This document shows positions 1 to 5,457 of a DNA stretch of 5,520 bases, piece after piece. Each line of letters starts with the position of its first letter. Positions within the stretch are counted from its first letter, which is position 1. A model generated the notes under the pieces. That model saw nothing but the letters and a program-made list of their open reading frames with translations. It was not told the DNA's origin and ran no database searches. Position numbers and translations under genes: made by a program. The DNA lies in the NCBI GenBank assembly GCA_029259835.1, contig JAJDEL010000419.1, forward strand, positions 1 through 5,520. The letters run 5' to 3'. Source of the DNA: Planctomicrobium sp. (GTDB lineage Bacteria > Planctomycetota > Planctomycetia > Planctomycetales > Planctomycetaceae).

Positions 1-186
1 AATGACCGCATACCCACACAATTGGCAGAATCGGATCGAGGAACTGATACGATCCCGTCCAAGGTGAGTCGTCACTGGACGCGAATCCACGCATATAAAA
101 CAGAAAGTTTTGGTGCCCTTCGCGAAACTTCCGTTCCTCAATGGTGGTCACTGCTTGAGATGGTAGAGGTTTCACGTAAGTTCAAA

Positions 187-212
187 ACGTGGTGGCATTT
201 CAGCCACTACGT
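187..212 (-). terminator. Hairpin, candidate intrinsic terminator of the leftward transcript
   Basis: Arms 187-196 (ACGTGGTGGC) and 203-212 (GCCACTACGT) pair at 9 of 10 positions around a 6-base loop. On the minus strand the hairpin is followed by a short T run (about four T, part of it inside the stem) and then GAAC. It lies about 150 bases past the menC stop codon. The stem is strong but the T run is short, so termination is plausible rather than certain. On the plus strand no T run follows. Confidence 0.4.
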
Positions 213-257
213 GCGTAATGTCAATACTATCGACTTTGGGTTTGCGGGCAAGTTTTG

Positions 258-337
258 TGAGCCGCTGGCGCTAGTCACGTGCCTTCTAGTAATAACGTTT
301 TCTCGTGATCACGCACGACGCTAGCGCGTTCGGCTCA
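258..337. repeat. Long interrupted inverted repeat (REP/BIME-like)
   Basis: The left arm (258-282) reads TGAGCCG, 3 bases, GCGCTAG, 3 bases, CGTGC. The right arm (313-337), read on the minus strand, repeats TGAGCCG, 3 bases, GCGCTAG, 3 bases, CGTGC. That gives 19 matches in 25, and the mismatches fall in two clean 3-base blocks. The spacer is 30 bases, and a perfect palindrome CGTGATCACG (304-313) overlaps its end. Blocks conserved around variable triplets suggest two copies of a dispersed intergenic unit in opposite orientation, as in REP/BIME elements. I recall similar CTAGCGC-centred repeats from planctomycete intergenic DNA, but could not check this. It starts 25 bases past the menC stop, so a role in 3'-end formation is possible. 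Confidence 0.6.
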
Positions 338-361
338 TGATGTGTGGTTCCAAATAGATGA

Positions 362-1474
362 CTACGGACGCAATGTTGTCGATTGTAGGGTGCAATCGCG
401 AAGACGTTTCTCGTCGGGTTCGTGGGGCGTTGTGACGGCATTCACGCTCGGCGTTCCATCTGGACCACGAGAGAGCGTGATCGGAGTCGAACAAAGGTCT
501 TCTGCGTAGTAAGTTTCTGTTGGGAAGATATCTGCTGGATATGTGAAGTTGTCGAGCATTCCCAAAGCGATGCAGTGACCGACACCGACTGCACTTTCCA
601 GCATGCCGCCTACCCAACATGGGATTCCAGCAGCCTGAGATAGATTGTGAATCTCAATTGCGTTCGTCAGTCCACCGACGCGACCTGGTTTGATATTGAT
701 GTACTGACAACTGCCGAGTTCAATTGCCTGTTTTGCACGCCGCACTGAATTGATGCTTTCGTCGAGACAGACCGGCGTCTTGATTGAGGCTTGAAGTTGT
801 GCGTGTTCGTGCAAATCGTCGTACGCGAGCGGTTGCTCAATCATGGAAAGATCGAGGCTATCGATTTCTTTGAACATCTCCATGTCTTGCAGCGTGTAAC
901 CACTGTTGCAGTCGATGTGGAAGACAGTCTCTGGGAATTCTTCGCGAACGCGCTTGAGCATCGGCAAATCCCATCCGGGGCGGTACTTGAGTTTGACTCT
1001 GGGGTAGCCAGCTTGAACAGAATTCGAAACCAATGAGAGAAGATCACCGAGAGTGTCGCGTACTCCAAAGTCGTCACCGACGGGGATTGAGTCTCTCGTT
1101 GCACCAAGTAATTTGTGAAGCGGCTTATCTTCCAGTTTCGATTTCAGCGACCACCATGTATTGTCCAGGAGCGCTTTCGCAAACGAGTTGCCTTTGTAAA
1201 TTGAAAGCAGGTCTTGAACTTGCCGTCCAGATTCAATGTCTTGCCCGATAATTCGTGGAGCGTGCCAGCGCTGAACAGTCTCATACACGCCGCCCGCCCA
1301 TTCAGGACTATAAGTCGGCGATGCCAGCGGACAACTTTCTCCCCATGCGGAGACGGACCCTGAGGACATCCTGCAGAGGACCGATTCGACAACGGAATCC
1401 TCACCGTATGCTGTTCTCCAGGGAGTCAGTAGCGGCATTGCAACGTGAAACAATTCAATGCAGTCGATTTTCAT
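362..1474 (-). CDS. menC: o-Succinylbenzoate synthase / N-acylamino acid racemase family enzyme (MenC)
   Basis: A cytoplasmic enolase-superfamily enzyme of 370 residues, the usual length for the MenC/NSAR family. MenC dehydrates SHCHC to o-succinylbenzoate in menaquinone synthesis. The N-terminal capping domain covers about residues 1-120 and the barrel about 125-330. Catalytic residues are complete: the KxK pair K161/K163 in VKLKYRPGWD, metal ligands D188 (HIDCN), E213 (IEQPL) and D238 (CLDES), and the second-face lysine K262 in NIKPGRVGG. Their spacing matches the Amycolatopsis NSAR layout with a one-residue offset. The loop GGMLESAVG has Ala where most homologues have Gly. Start is the ATG at 1474 with only a weak purine stretch upstream. 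It lies 52 bp after the preceding small gene, probably on the same transcript. Family members often have racemase side activity, and no other men gene is present, so the specific function is less sure than the family. Confidence 0.88.
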   Translation of the reverse strand: MKIDCIELFHVAMPLLTPWRTAYGEDSVVESVLCRMSSGSVSAWGESCPLASPTYSPEWAGGVYETVQRWHAPRIIGQDIESGRQVQDLLSIYKGNSFAKALLDNTWWSLKSKLEDKPLHKLLGATRDSIPVGDDFGVRDTLGDLLSLVSNSVQAGYPRVKLKYRPGWDLPMLKRVREEFPETVFHIDCNSGYTLQDMEMFKEIDSLDLSMIEQPLAYDDLHEHAQLQASIKTPVCLDESINSVRRAKQAIELGSCQYINIKPGRVGGLTNAIEIHNLSQAAGIPCWVGGMLESAVGVGHCIALGMLDNFTYPADIFPTETYYAEDLCSTPITLSRGPDGTPSVNAVTTPHEPDEKRLRDCTLQSTTLRP

Positions 1475-1526
1475 TTCAGCTTCTTGTCTTATTCAAATCA
1501 TCTTCGAATCGGACTGATATTGTTTA

Positions 1527-1850
1527 TTACCAGCCGAGTGACATATTGCTTTCAATTGCGAGCTGTGCTTCATGGAGATCAACACCGGTTTCCTGGCGGT
1601 AGAGTCGGATCGCGTGGATCTTGTCACCAGCTGCTTTGGACAGACAGTCGCGTGCTTTTTCACATGGGTCTGCTGTTAATTCCAGTCCTAACAATCGCTT
1701 GGAGATGACCCAGACGTCACGCGGTCTTTGGTGAACACGTTTGACGGCTTCGTCCGGATAATGCTCTTTAGCAAACTGCAAGGCTTCATCTTCGTCCCCG
1801 GCCCAGCCGACCATGATATGCGCGTCGGTTTCGATTTCAAAAAGTGGCAT
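1527..1850 (-). CDS. Small protein of unknown function with L7/L12-like C-terminal helix motif
   Basis: A 107-residue, charged, soluble protein with no signal peptide or membrane segment. Residues 1-60 look like a compact alpha/beta unit (opening MPLFEIETDAHIMVGWAGDE, then RPRDVWVISKRLLGLEL), which I do not recognise. Residues 77-100, from KIHAIRLYRQETG to LHEAQLAIE, resemble the helix-turn-helix of the ribosomal protein L7/L12 C-terminal domain (pattern KI.AIK..RE.TG..LKEAK..VE). In L7/L12 that surface binds translation factors. Here only that segment is shared, so ribosome contact is not implied. Start is the ATG at 1850, supported by GAGG about 8 bases upstream. It precedes menC by 52 bp and follows the pilB-like gene by 119 bp. 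It has two cysteines (C63, C69). No function is assigned. Confidence 0.8.
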   Translation of the reverse strand: MPLFEIETDAHIMVGWAGDEDEALQFAKEHYPDEAVKRVHQRPRDVWVISKRLLGLELTADPCEKARDCLSKAAGDKIHAIRLYRQETGVDLHEAQLAIESNMSLGW

Positions 1851-1885
1851 CGCTGATCCTCAACTCTGAAATGACTAACTGGTCA

Positions 1886-1898
1886 ACCGATATTCGGT
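1886..1898. repeat. Small inverted repeat in leader of the small gene
   Basis: ACCGA, a TAT spacer, then TCGGT form a perfect 5-bp inverted repeat in the gap between the pilB-like gene and the 107-residue gene. It lies about 36 bases upstream of the start codon and just downstream of the weak predicted promoter. It could be an operator half-site pair or a small RNA hairpin, but a repeat this short may also be chance. Confidence 0.3.
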
Positions 1899-1908
1899 AG
1901 TACAGAGA

Positions 1909-1938
1909 AGTCTACAGATCAGAGTGGAGCGAGGACAA
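1909..1938 (-). promoter_or_regulatory. Weak candidate sigma70-like promoter for the small gene and menC
   Basis: On the minus strand TTGTCC (1938-1933) and TAGACT (1914-1909) are separated by 18 bases. Each box matches 4 of 6 consensus positions. Transcription would start near 1902, giving a leader of about 50 bases before the ATG at 1850. The match is modest and planctomycete promoter consensus is poorly defined, so read-through from the pilT-pilB transcript remains a fair alternative. Confidence 0.25.
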
Positions 1939-1946
1939 CTCTCTAC

Positions 1947-1963
1947 CTTTCTCCTACAGAAAG
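1947..1963 (-). other. Short hairpin just after the pilB-like stop codon
   Basis: A perfect 6-bp inverted repeat with a 5-base loop (CTTTCT and AGAAAG) sits 6 bases past the stop codon of the pilB-like gene. The stem is mostly A/T and no T run follows on the minus strand, so it is not a convincing intrinsic terminator. It could slow or partly stop transcription between the ATPase genes and the menC unit. Confidence 0.25.
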
Positions 1964-1969
1964 CAATCT

Positions 1970-3937
1970 CTATTTGATGACACGGCTGATTTCGTCAACC
2001 GAAGTCATGCCTCGCACGACAAGTCGTAAACCTTCTTCCTGCATGTAGAGCATTCCGTTTTTACGAGCTTCGTTGCGGATCGCAGACATCGTTGAGGCAT
2101 CACGAATCATGTCGCGGATGCGCGGGGTAATCAGCAGCATTTCAAACACACCGACACGCCCAACGTATCCAAGTCCATTGCACTTCGTGCAAGGTGAGAC
2201 TGGGTTGGCTGGCGGGCGATAGAATTCCTTGATTTTTTCCGGCGGGAGTCCCACAGCTTTGAGCAGTGAAGCTTTCGGCTTGTACGCTTCTTTACATTTC
2301 GGGCAAAGCCGCCGCACAAGCCGTTGCGCCAGAATTGCTGAGATCGATGTCGAGATCATGAACGGCTCAACACCTAAATCGAGTAACCGATAAAGAGCGG
2401 TGATCGTGTCGTTTGCGTGAACAGTTGAGAAAACCATGTGGCCAGTGTTTGCTGCCTGGCAGGCGATTTTGGCGGTCTCATCATCACGGATTTCTCCAAT
2501 CATCACCACATCTGGATCTTGACGAAGAATACTTCTCAGTGACTTTCCGAACGTGTTGCCCGCTTTCGTGTTCGTTTCGATTTGCGTCACGTTTTCCATC
2601 TTGTATTCGATGGGATCTTCGACGGTGATGATATTCTTCTCGAAGCTGTCAATGCCGTTGATGCAGGCGAAGAGCGTGGTCGATTTCCCTGCTCCTGTTG
2701 GCCCGCAGACCAGCATGAGTCCATGCGGTTGTGCAATCGTTGTTTCCAAGTCACGTTGCAGCTGCTTTCGCATCCCGAGTTTCTCAATCGTCCCGACGGA
2801 GTTCGATTGGTCGAGAATACGCATACTTAATTTTTCGCCGTGTCGTGTCCCTTGCGACGCAACACGAAAATCGATTTCTCGATTTTCGGCAATCGCTCCA
2901 AAACTTCCGTCTTGCGAGCGGCGTTTCTCCGTAATATCCATTGCACAGAGAACCTTAAAGATGTTCACAATCGCATCACCGAGACCTTTATCGAACGGTT
3001 CAGCCGGGTACATCACTCCGTCGATGCGAATACGAATTCGAAGTTCGTCATCAGTTGGTTCGAGATGAATGTCCGTCGCCCTCCGAAGCAAAGCGTCGTA
3101 AACAAGTTCTTTTGCGGCAACATATCCTTTCGATGATTCGACCTGTCGTGTGCGGTTATCGTCGCGCTGCCCCGCTTTTGTTTTTCCGATAAATCGAATT
3201 GGTGGACCAGAAGCAACTTCAGTCTTCTCACGCCCGCCAATATGTATACCAATTTTTGCGAGTTGTTGTTGTGTCCAGCGGTAGATGTGATCTGGTGTCA
3301 TCACTCGACGAGATTCCGGAACACGACTATTTCTCTCAAAAATGTAGAAGCCCAGGGGGCTTCCAATCGAGAAAATCATCGCCAGAAAGCCTACGAAGAA
3401 CATCGGAATAATTAGTGCCGCTGGGAATGCAACAGCACCTCCTATGAGCATGAGCCCATTCCAGAAGGGCGGCCGGACTTGAATTCCTCGGCTATCTTCA
3501 TGAACCCAATTTGAATAGTGGAGCCAAAAAGCCAACATCGCAATGATGAATGCAATCTTGATCAATGAGAGGTAGTAGCCGATCTGTGGTGCAACCGATG
3601 CACGAAGCCCATGATCAGGTCGTGAAGGAAGAGTATTCCCCCGTGTGAACGCATCGTGCGGAGCCGGATACTTCCCAACAGCCAAGACGGACCCGACGAC
3701 AGGGGCACCTCCTGCGGGAGCCGCGACAGGCGCAGCAACCGGCGCCTGTGCTGGTCCAGCGGCTGGCACAGAGACAGGTTTCTGAGCGATTCCAGTTGAA
3801 CAAATGAGCAACAATGTCAGAAAAATCACTCGGGTTCGAATTTGACTCAACGTTCTTCCCACAGCCCTCAATCCTTGTTTGAGATGTTTCAGTTTCATCG
3901 TTGGTTTATGCACAGAGTTTCGTTGAAAACCAGCCAT
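1970..3937 (-). CDS. PilB/GspE-type secretion ATPase with fused signal-like and transmembrane N-terminus
   Basis: A hexameric ATPase of the type IV pilus assembly/type II secretion family, 655 residues. The core is complete: N2 domain from about 266 with RATDIHLEP (286-294), Walker A GPTGAGKST (412-420, K418), Asp box ITVEDPIEY (437-445), Walker B ending at E482 in DPDVVMIGE, His box around TGHMVFSTVHAND (498-510), and a tetracysteine zinc site C545/C548 and C583/C586. The first 200 residues are unusual. They hold a basic stretch and hydrophobic segment (37-51, possible cleavage after A51), an Ala/Pro/Val-rich linker (53-85), a membrane helix (about 120-140), and a 40-residue hydrophobic block (160-200) long enough for two helices. 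The soluble N1 domain typical of PilB/GspE is not evident. An even number of crossings would put the ATPase in the cytoplasm. The ATG at 3937 is 2 bp after the pilT-like stop. It has no good Shine-Dalgarno, so translation is probably coupled. Met14 is a possible alternative start. Confidence 0.93.
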   Translation of the reverse strand: MAGFQRNSVHKPTMKLKHLKQGLRAVGRTLSQIRTRVIFLTLLLICSTGIAQKPVSVPAAGPAQAPVAAPVAAPAGGAPVVGSVLAVGKYPAPHDAFTRGNTLPSRPDHGLRASVAPQIGYYLSLIKIAFIIAMLAFWLHYSNWVHEDSRGIQVRPPFWNGLMLIGGAVAFPAALIIPMFFVGFLAMIFSIGSPLGFYIFERNSRVPESRRVMTPDHIYRWTQQQLAKIGIHIGGREKTEVASGPPIRFIGKTKAGQRDDNRTRQVESSKGYVAAKELVYDALLRRATDIHLEPTDDELRIRIRIDGVMYPAEPFDKGLGDAIVNIFKVLCAMDITEKRRSQDGSFGAIAENREIDFRVASQGTRHGEKLSMRILDQSNSVGTIEKLGMRKQLQRDLETTIAQPHGLMLVCGPTGAGKSTTLFACINGIDSFEKNIITVEDPIEYKMENVTQIETNTKAGNTFGKSLRSILRQDPDVVMIGEIRDDETAKIACQAANTGHMVFSTVHANDTITALYRLLDLGVEPFMISTSISAILAQRLVRRLCPKCKEAYKPKASLLKAVGLPPEKIKEFYRPPANPVSPCTKCNGLGYVGRVGVFEMLLITPRIRDMIRDASTMSAIRNEARKNGMLYMQEEGLRLVVRGMTSVDEISRVIK

Positions 3938-3939
3938 TG

Positions 3940-5115
3940 TTACAGAATCGCAGGGCCCTTCACTTCAATCCCTTTGATCATCATCTTCAATTCTTCAACG
4001 TTCGGTGATATCTCGAAGGCTGCTTGTCGACTGACAAATTCTCGGTCAACAAAACTGTACAACGAATCATTAAACAGTTGCATCCCTTCATCCTTACCAA
4101 TCCGAATGGCGGCGGAGAGTTTCTCGTCTGACGCTTCAAGCACAAGTTTTCGCACAGTTGGATTGAAACGCATGATTTCGACAATTGGAACTCGTGAAGG
4201 AATATCGACAATAGTTTTGAGTAGTTTTTGACCAACGATGGCCTTCATGTTCATTGCCATACTCGCACGAATCGCGTTGTGCATCGCCTGAGGAAACAAG
4301 TCTAAAATTCGTTGAATTGTCCCTGGTGCACTTGAAGCATGGATCGGTCCAAACACAAGGTGTCCAGTTTCGGCGGCGTGAATTGCGGTTTCAAATGTTT
4401 CCATGTCCCGCAATTCCCCCACCAGAATAATATCCGGATCTTCACGAACAGCATGCTTCATGGCGACGCTGAAATCGATGACATCCATCCCGACTTCACG
4501 CTGGTTGATGAGACACTTGTCTGCCGTATAAACAAATTCAATCGGGTCTTCAATCGTCAGGATATGTTTGCGATACCGTTGGTTAATCCAGTCCAGCATG
4601 GAAGCAATCGTCGTCGACTTCCCTGATCCGGTCACACCCGCGAGCAAAACCATTCCCTGATCGTATTTACAAAGTTCTTCTGTAATCGGGGGAAGATATA
4701 GTTTTTCGAATGGAGGAATTGTCTGTTCAACTTTTCGAGCCACCATTCCAGGAAGCCCAAGTTGCTTGAAGAGGTTCACACGAAATCTCCATTCGCTCCC
4801 CTCGACTGGCACGATATGGGCGAAATCGGCTCCTCCTTCTTCTTCAAAAATTCGCTTATTACGATCGTCCATCACTTCGTAGAACATCGCCCAGAGTTGT
4901 TCTGCAGTGAGAGGAGGCATCGTTAACTCACGGATCGATCCTTTCACCCGCAACATGGCAGGTTTGTCGGTTTGCAAGTGAAGATCTGACGCATCATGCT
5001 GAATCTGTAGCTTAAACAGCTTATTGATTTCCGGCTCGATCCCCTTAATTTTCCATTCCGGCTCTTTGTTGGGTGCGTTGGATTTCGCAGATGGTGCTTT
5101 TTTAGTAGAAGACAT
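3940..5115 (-). CDS. PilT-like type IV pilus retraction ATPase
   Basis: A hexameric ATPase of the PilT family, 391 residues, which would act at the cytoplasmic base of a pilus to drive retraction. After a Lys/Ser/Pro-rich tail (1-21) comes the N-terminal PAS-like domain with HDASDLHLQ (40-48). The RecA-like core follows: Walker A GVTGSGKST (160-168, K166), Asp box ILTIEDPIEF (185-194), Walker B ending at E234 in DPDIILVGE, and His box ETGHLVFGPIHA (249-260, H252 and H259). The common form is ETGHLVFGTLHT, so Pro257 and Ala260 are departures. No tetracysteine motif is present, as expected for PilT rather than PilB. The frame continues upstream to a TTG at 5133, but the ATG at 5115 is preferred because GGAG lies 7 bases before it. 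It is first in the unit and the pilB-like gene follows by 2 bp. PilU or another paralogue is possible, so no firm symbol is given. Confidence 0.92.
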   Translation of the reverse strand: MSSTKKAPSAKSNAPNKEPEWKIKGIEPEINKLFKLQIQHDASDLHLQTDKPAMLRVKGSIRELTMPPLTAEQLWAMFYEVMDDRNKRIFEEEGGADFAHIVPVEGSEWRFRVNLFKQLGLPGMVARKVEQTIPPFEKLYLPPITEELCKYDQGMVLLAGVTGSGKSTTIASMLDWINQRYRKHILTIEDPIEFVYTADKCLINQREVGMDVIDFSVAMKHAVREDPDIILVGELRDMETFETAIHAAETGHLVFGPIHASSAPGTIQRILDLFPQAMHNAIRASMAMNMKAIVGQKLLKTIVDIPSRVPIVEIMRFNPTVRKLVLEASDEKLSAAIRIGKDEGMQLFNDSLYSFVDREFVSRQAAFEISPNVEELKMMIKGIEVKGPAIL

Positions 5116-5121
5116 GGATGA

Positions 5122-5127
5122 TCTCCG
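5122..5127 (-). promoter_or_regulatory. Ribosome binding site deciding the pilT-like start
   Basis: On the minus strand CGGAGA, containing GGAG, lies 7 bases before the ATG at 5115-5113. It overlaps the coding frame of the longer TTG-initiated version (5133), which has no comparable site. This favours the shorter 391-residue protein. Confidence 0.7.
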
Positions 5128-5184
5128 AGACAATATCAGATGCTGTTAATAACCAGAGGAAAGGAAAAACGTAGAAGTATGGCG

Positions 5185-5210
5185 CAATTCAACCGAAGGC
5201 AGTTCAACCG
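5185..5210. repeat. Tandem 11-bp direct repeat upstream of the pilT-like gene
   Basis: Read on the minus strand, CGGTTGAACTG (5210-5200) and CGGTTGAATTG (5195-5185) match at 10 of 11 positions with a 15-base period. They lie about 70-95 bases upstream of the pilT-like ATG and just at or after the start predicted from the extended -10 element. This is a typical position for a repressor or RNA-level regulator. The repeat also makes the duplicated pentapeptide LRLNC in a spurious overlapping frame. Two copies alone could be chance. Confidence 0.45.
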
Positions 5211-5215
5211 CAGAA

Positions 5216-5224
5216 AGTATAGCA
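5216..5224 (-). promoter_or_regulatory. Candidate extended -10 promoter for the pilT-pilB unit
   Basis: On the minus strand TGCTATACT matches the extended -10 form TGnTATAAT, with 5 of 6 positions in the hexamer. No good -35 box lies 16-18 bases upstream (TTTCAG or TTCAGG), which is tolerated by extended -10 promoters. Transcription would start near 5209, giving a leader of about 94 bases. Assignment is by consensus only. Confidence 0.4.
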
Positions 5225-5298
5225 ATGACAATGACTTCCTGAAAATGGTGCTCATTTCTTGAGTGTGAGTAAAAACGCGATTATTCGCAATTTTGGTG

Positions 5299-5320
5299 AT
5301 CAGAAGAAAAAATTTCTGAT
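5299..5320. repeat. 7-bp inverted repeat in the divergent intergenic region
   Basis: ATCAGAA (5299-5305) and TTCTGAT (5314-5320) form a perfect 7-bp inverted repeat around an A-rich 8-base spacer. It sits about 75 bases upstream of the predicted pilT-like -10 element, between the two divergent genes. The symmetry and spacing suit a dimeric DNA-binding protein. No regulator can be named. Confidence 0.4.
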
Positions 5321-5358
5321 GATGTTCATGCAAACAGGTCGAATTAAAGAATAGTCGT

Positions 5359-5372
5359 AGCGGGATTCCGCT
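5359..5372. repeat. Small GC-rich inverted repeat in the divergent intergenic region
   Basis: AGCGG and CCGCT form a perfect 5-bp inverted repeat around GATT, with one further T-G wobble outside. It lies about 85 bases before the rightward start codon. It could be part of a control site or a leader hairpin of the rightward gene; it may also be chance. Confidence 0.25.
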
Positions 5373-5457
5373 GATTTGAAGGTTGCGCACACACTAAATC
5401 TTTGAATTCCGTTCTGGACGTCAGCAATCCTGTGTATGGACGAACAGAGGCTGAATA

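Larger units (their letters stand above)
1..361. other. Non-coding flank downstream of menC; no supported gene
   Basis: No convincing gene lies here. Frame 1 of the plus strand is open from the window edge to a stop at 322-324. Its only usable start is a TTG at 22 with no Shine-Dalgarno. The product is Trp-rich and unlike any family I know, and the frame runs through both a strong hairpin and the first arm of a long inverted repeat. Frame 2 is open from base 2 to a stop at 65-67 and could be the last 21 codons of a gene entering from the left, but this cannot be decided. The interval is best read as intergenic DNA between menC and whatever lies beyond the left edge. Confidence 0.55.

Noticed and set aside
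2..67. Short plus-strand frame with ATG at base 2, ending at 65-67 (product begins MTAYPHNWQNR)
   Set aside because: Could be the 3' end of a gene entering from the left, and the residues look protein-like, but 21 codons without upstream sequence cannot be told from chance.
22..324. Plus-strand open frame of 100 codons at the left edge
   Set aside because: TTG start without a ribosome binding site, Trp-rich product resembling nothing I know, and it runs across a strong hairpin and the long inverted repeat, with its stop codon inside the second arm.
1255..1602. Plus-strand open frame of 115 codons spanning the start of menC and the gap behind it
   Set aside because: Mostly antisense to menC and to the end of the small gene, and its product shows no recognisable features.
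2553..3068. Plus-strand open frame of 171 codons opposite the pilB-like gene
   Set aside because: Lies wholly antisense to conserved ATPase core sequence. The product has the Ser/Arg/Phe-rich look of a shadow frame.
3779..3820. Possible lipoprotein signal in the pilB-like protein (Cys46 near the hydrophobic segment)
   Set aside because: The residue before the cysteine is Ile, not Gly, Ala or Ser, so it does not fit a lipobox. An ordinary signal or anchor segment is more likely.
3952..3959. Perfect 8-bp palindrome AGGGCCCT near the end of the pilT-like gene
   Set aside because: Lies in coding sequence, has no loop to form a stable hairpin, and is expected by chance in a window of this size.
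5116..5133. Longer pilT-like protein starting with TTG at 5133
   Set aside because: The six extra codons overlap the good GGAG site that serves the ATG at 5115, and the TTG has no comparable site of its own.
5136..5390. Minus-strand open frame of 84 codons upstream of the pilT-like gene
   Set aside because: Begins with GTG and no ribosome binding site, contains the predicted promoter and the tandem repeat (giving a doubled LRLNC), and matches no family.
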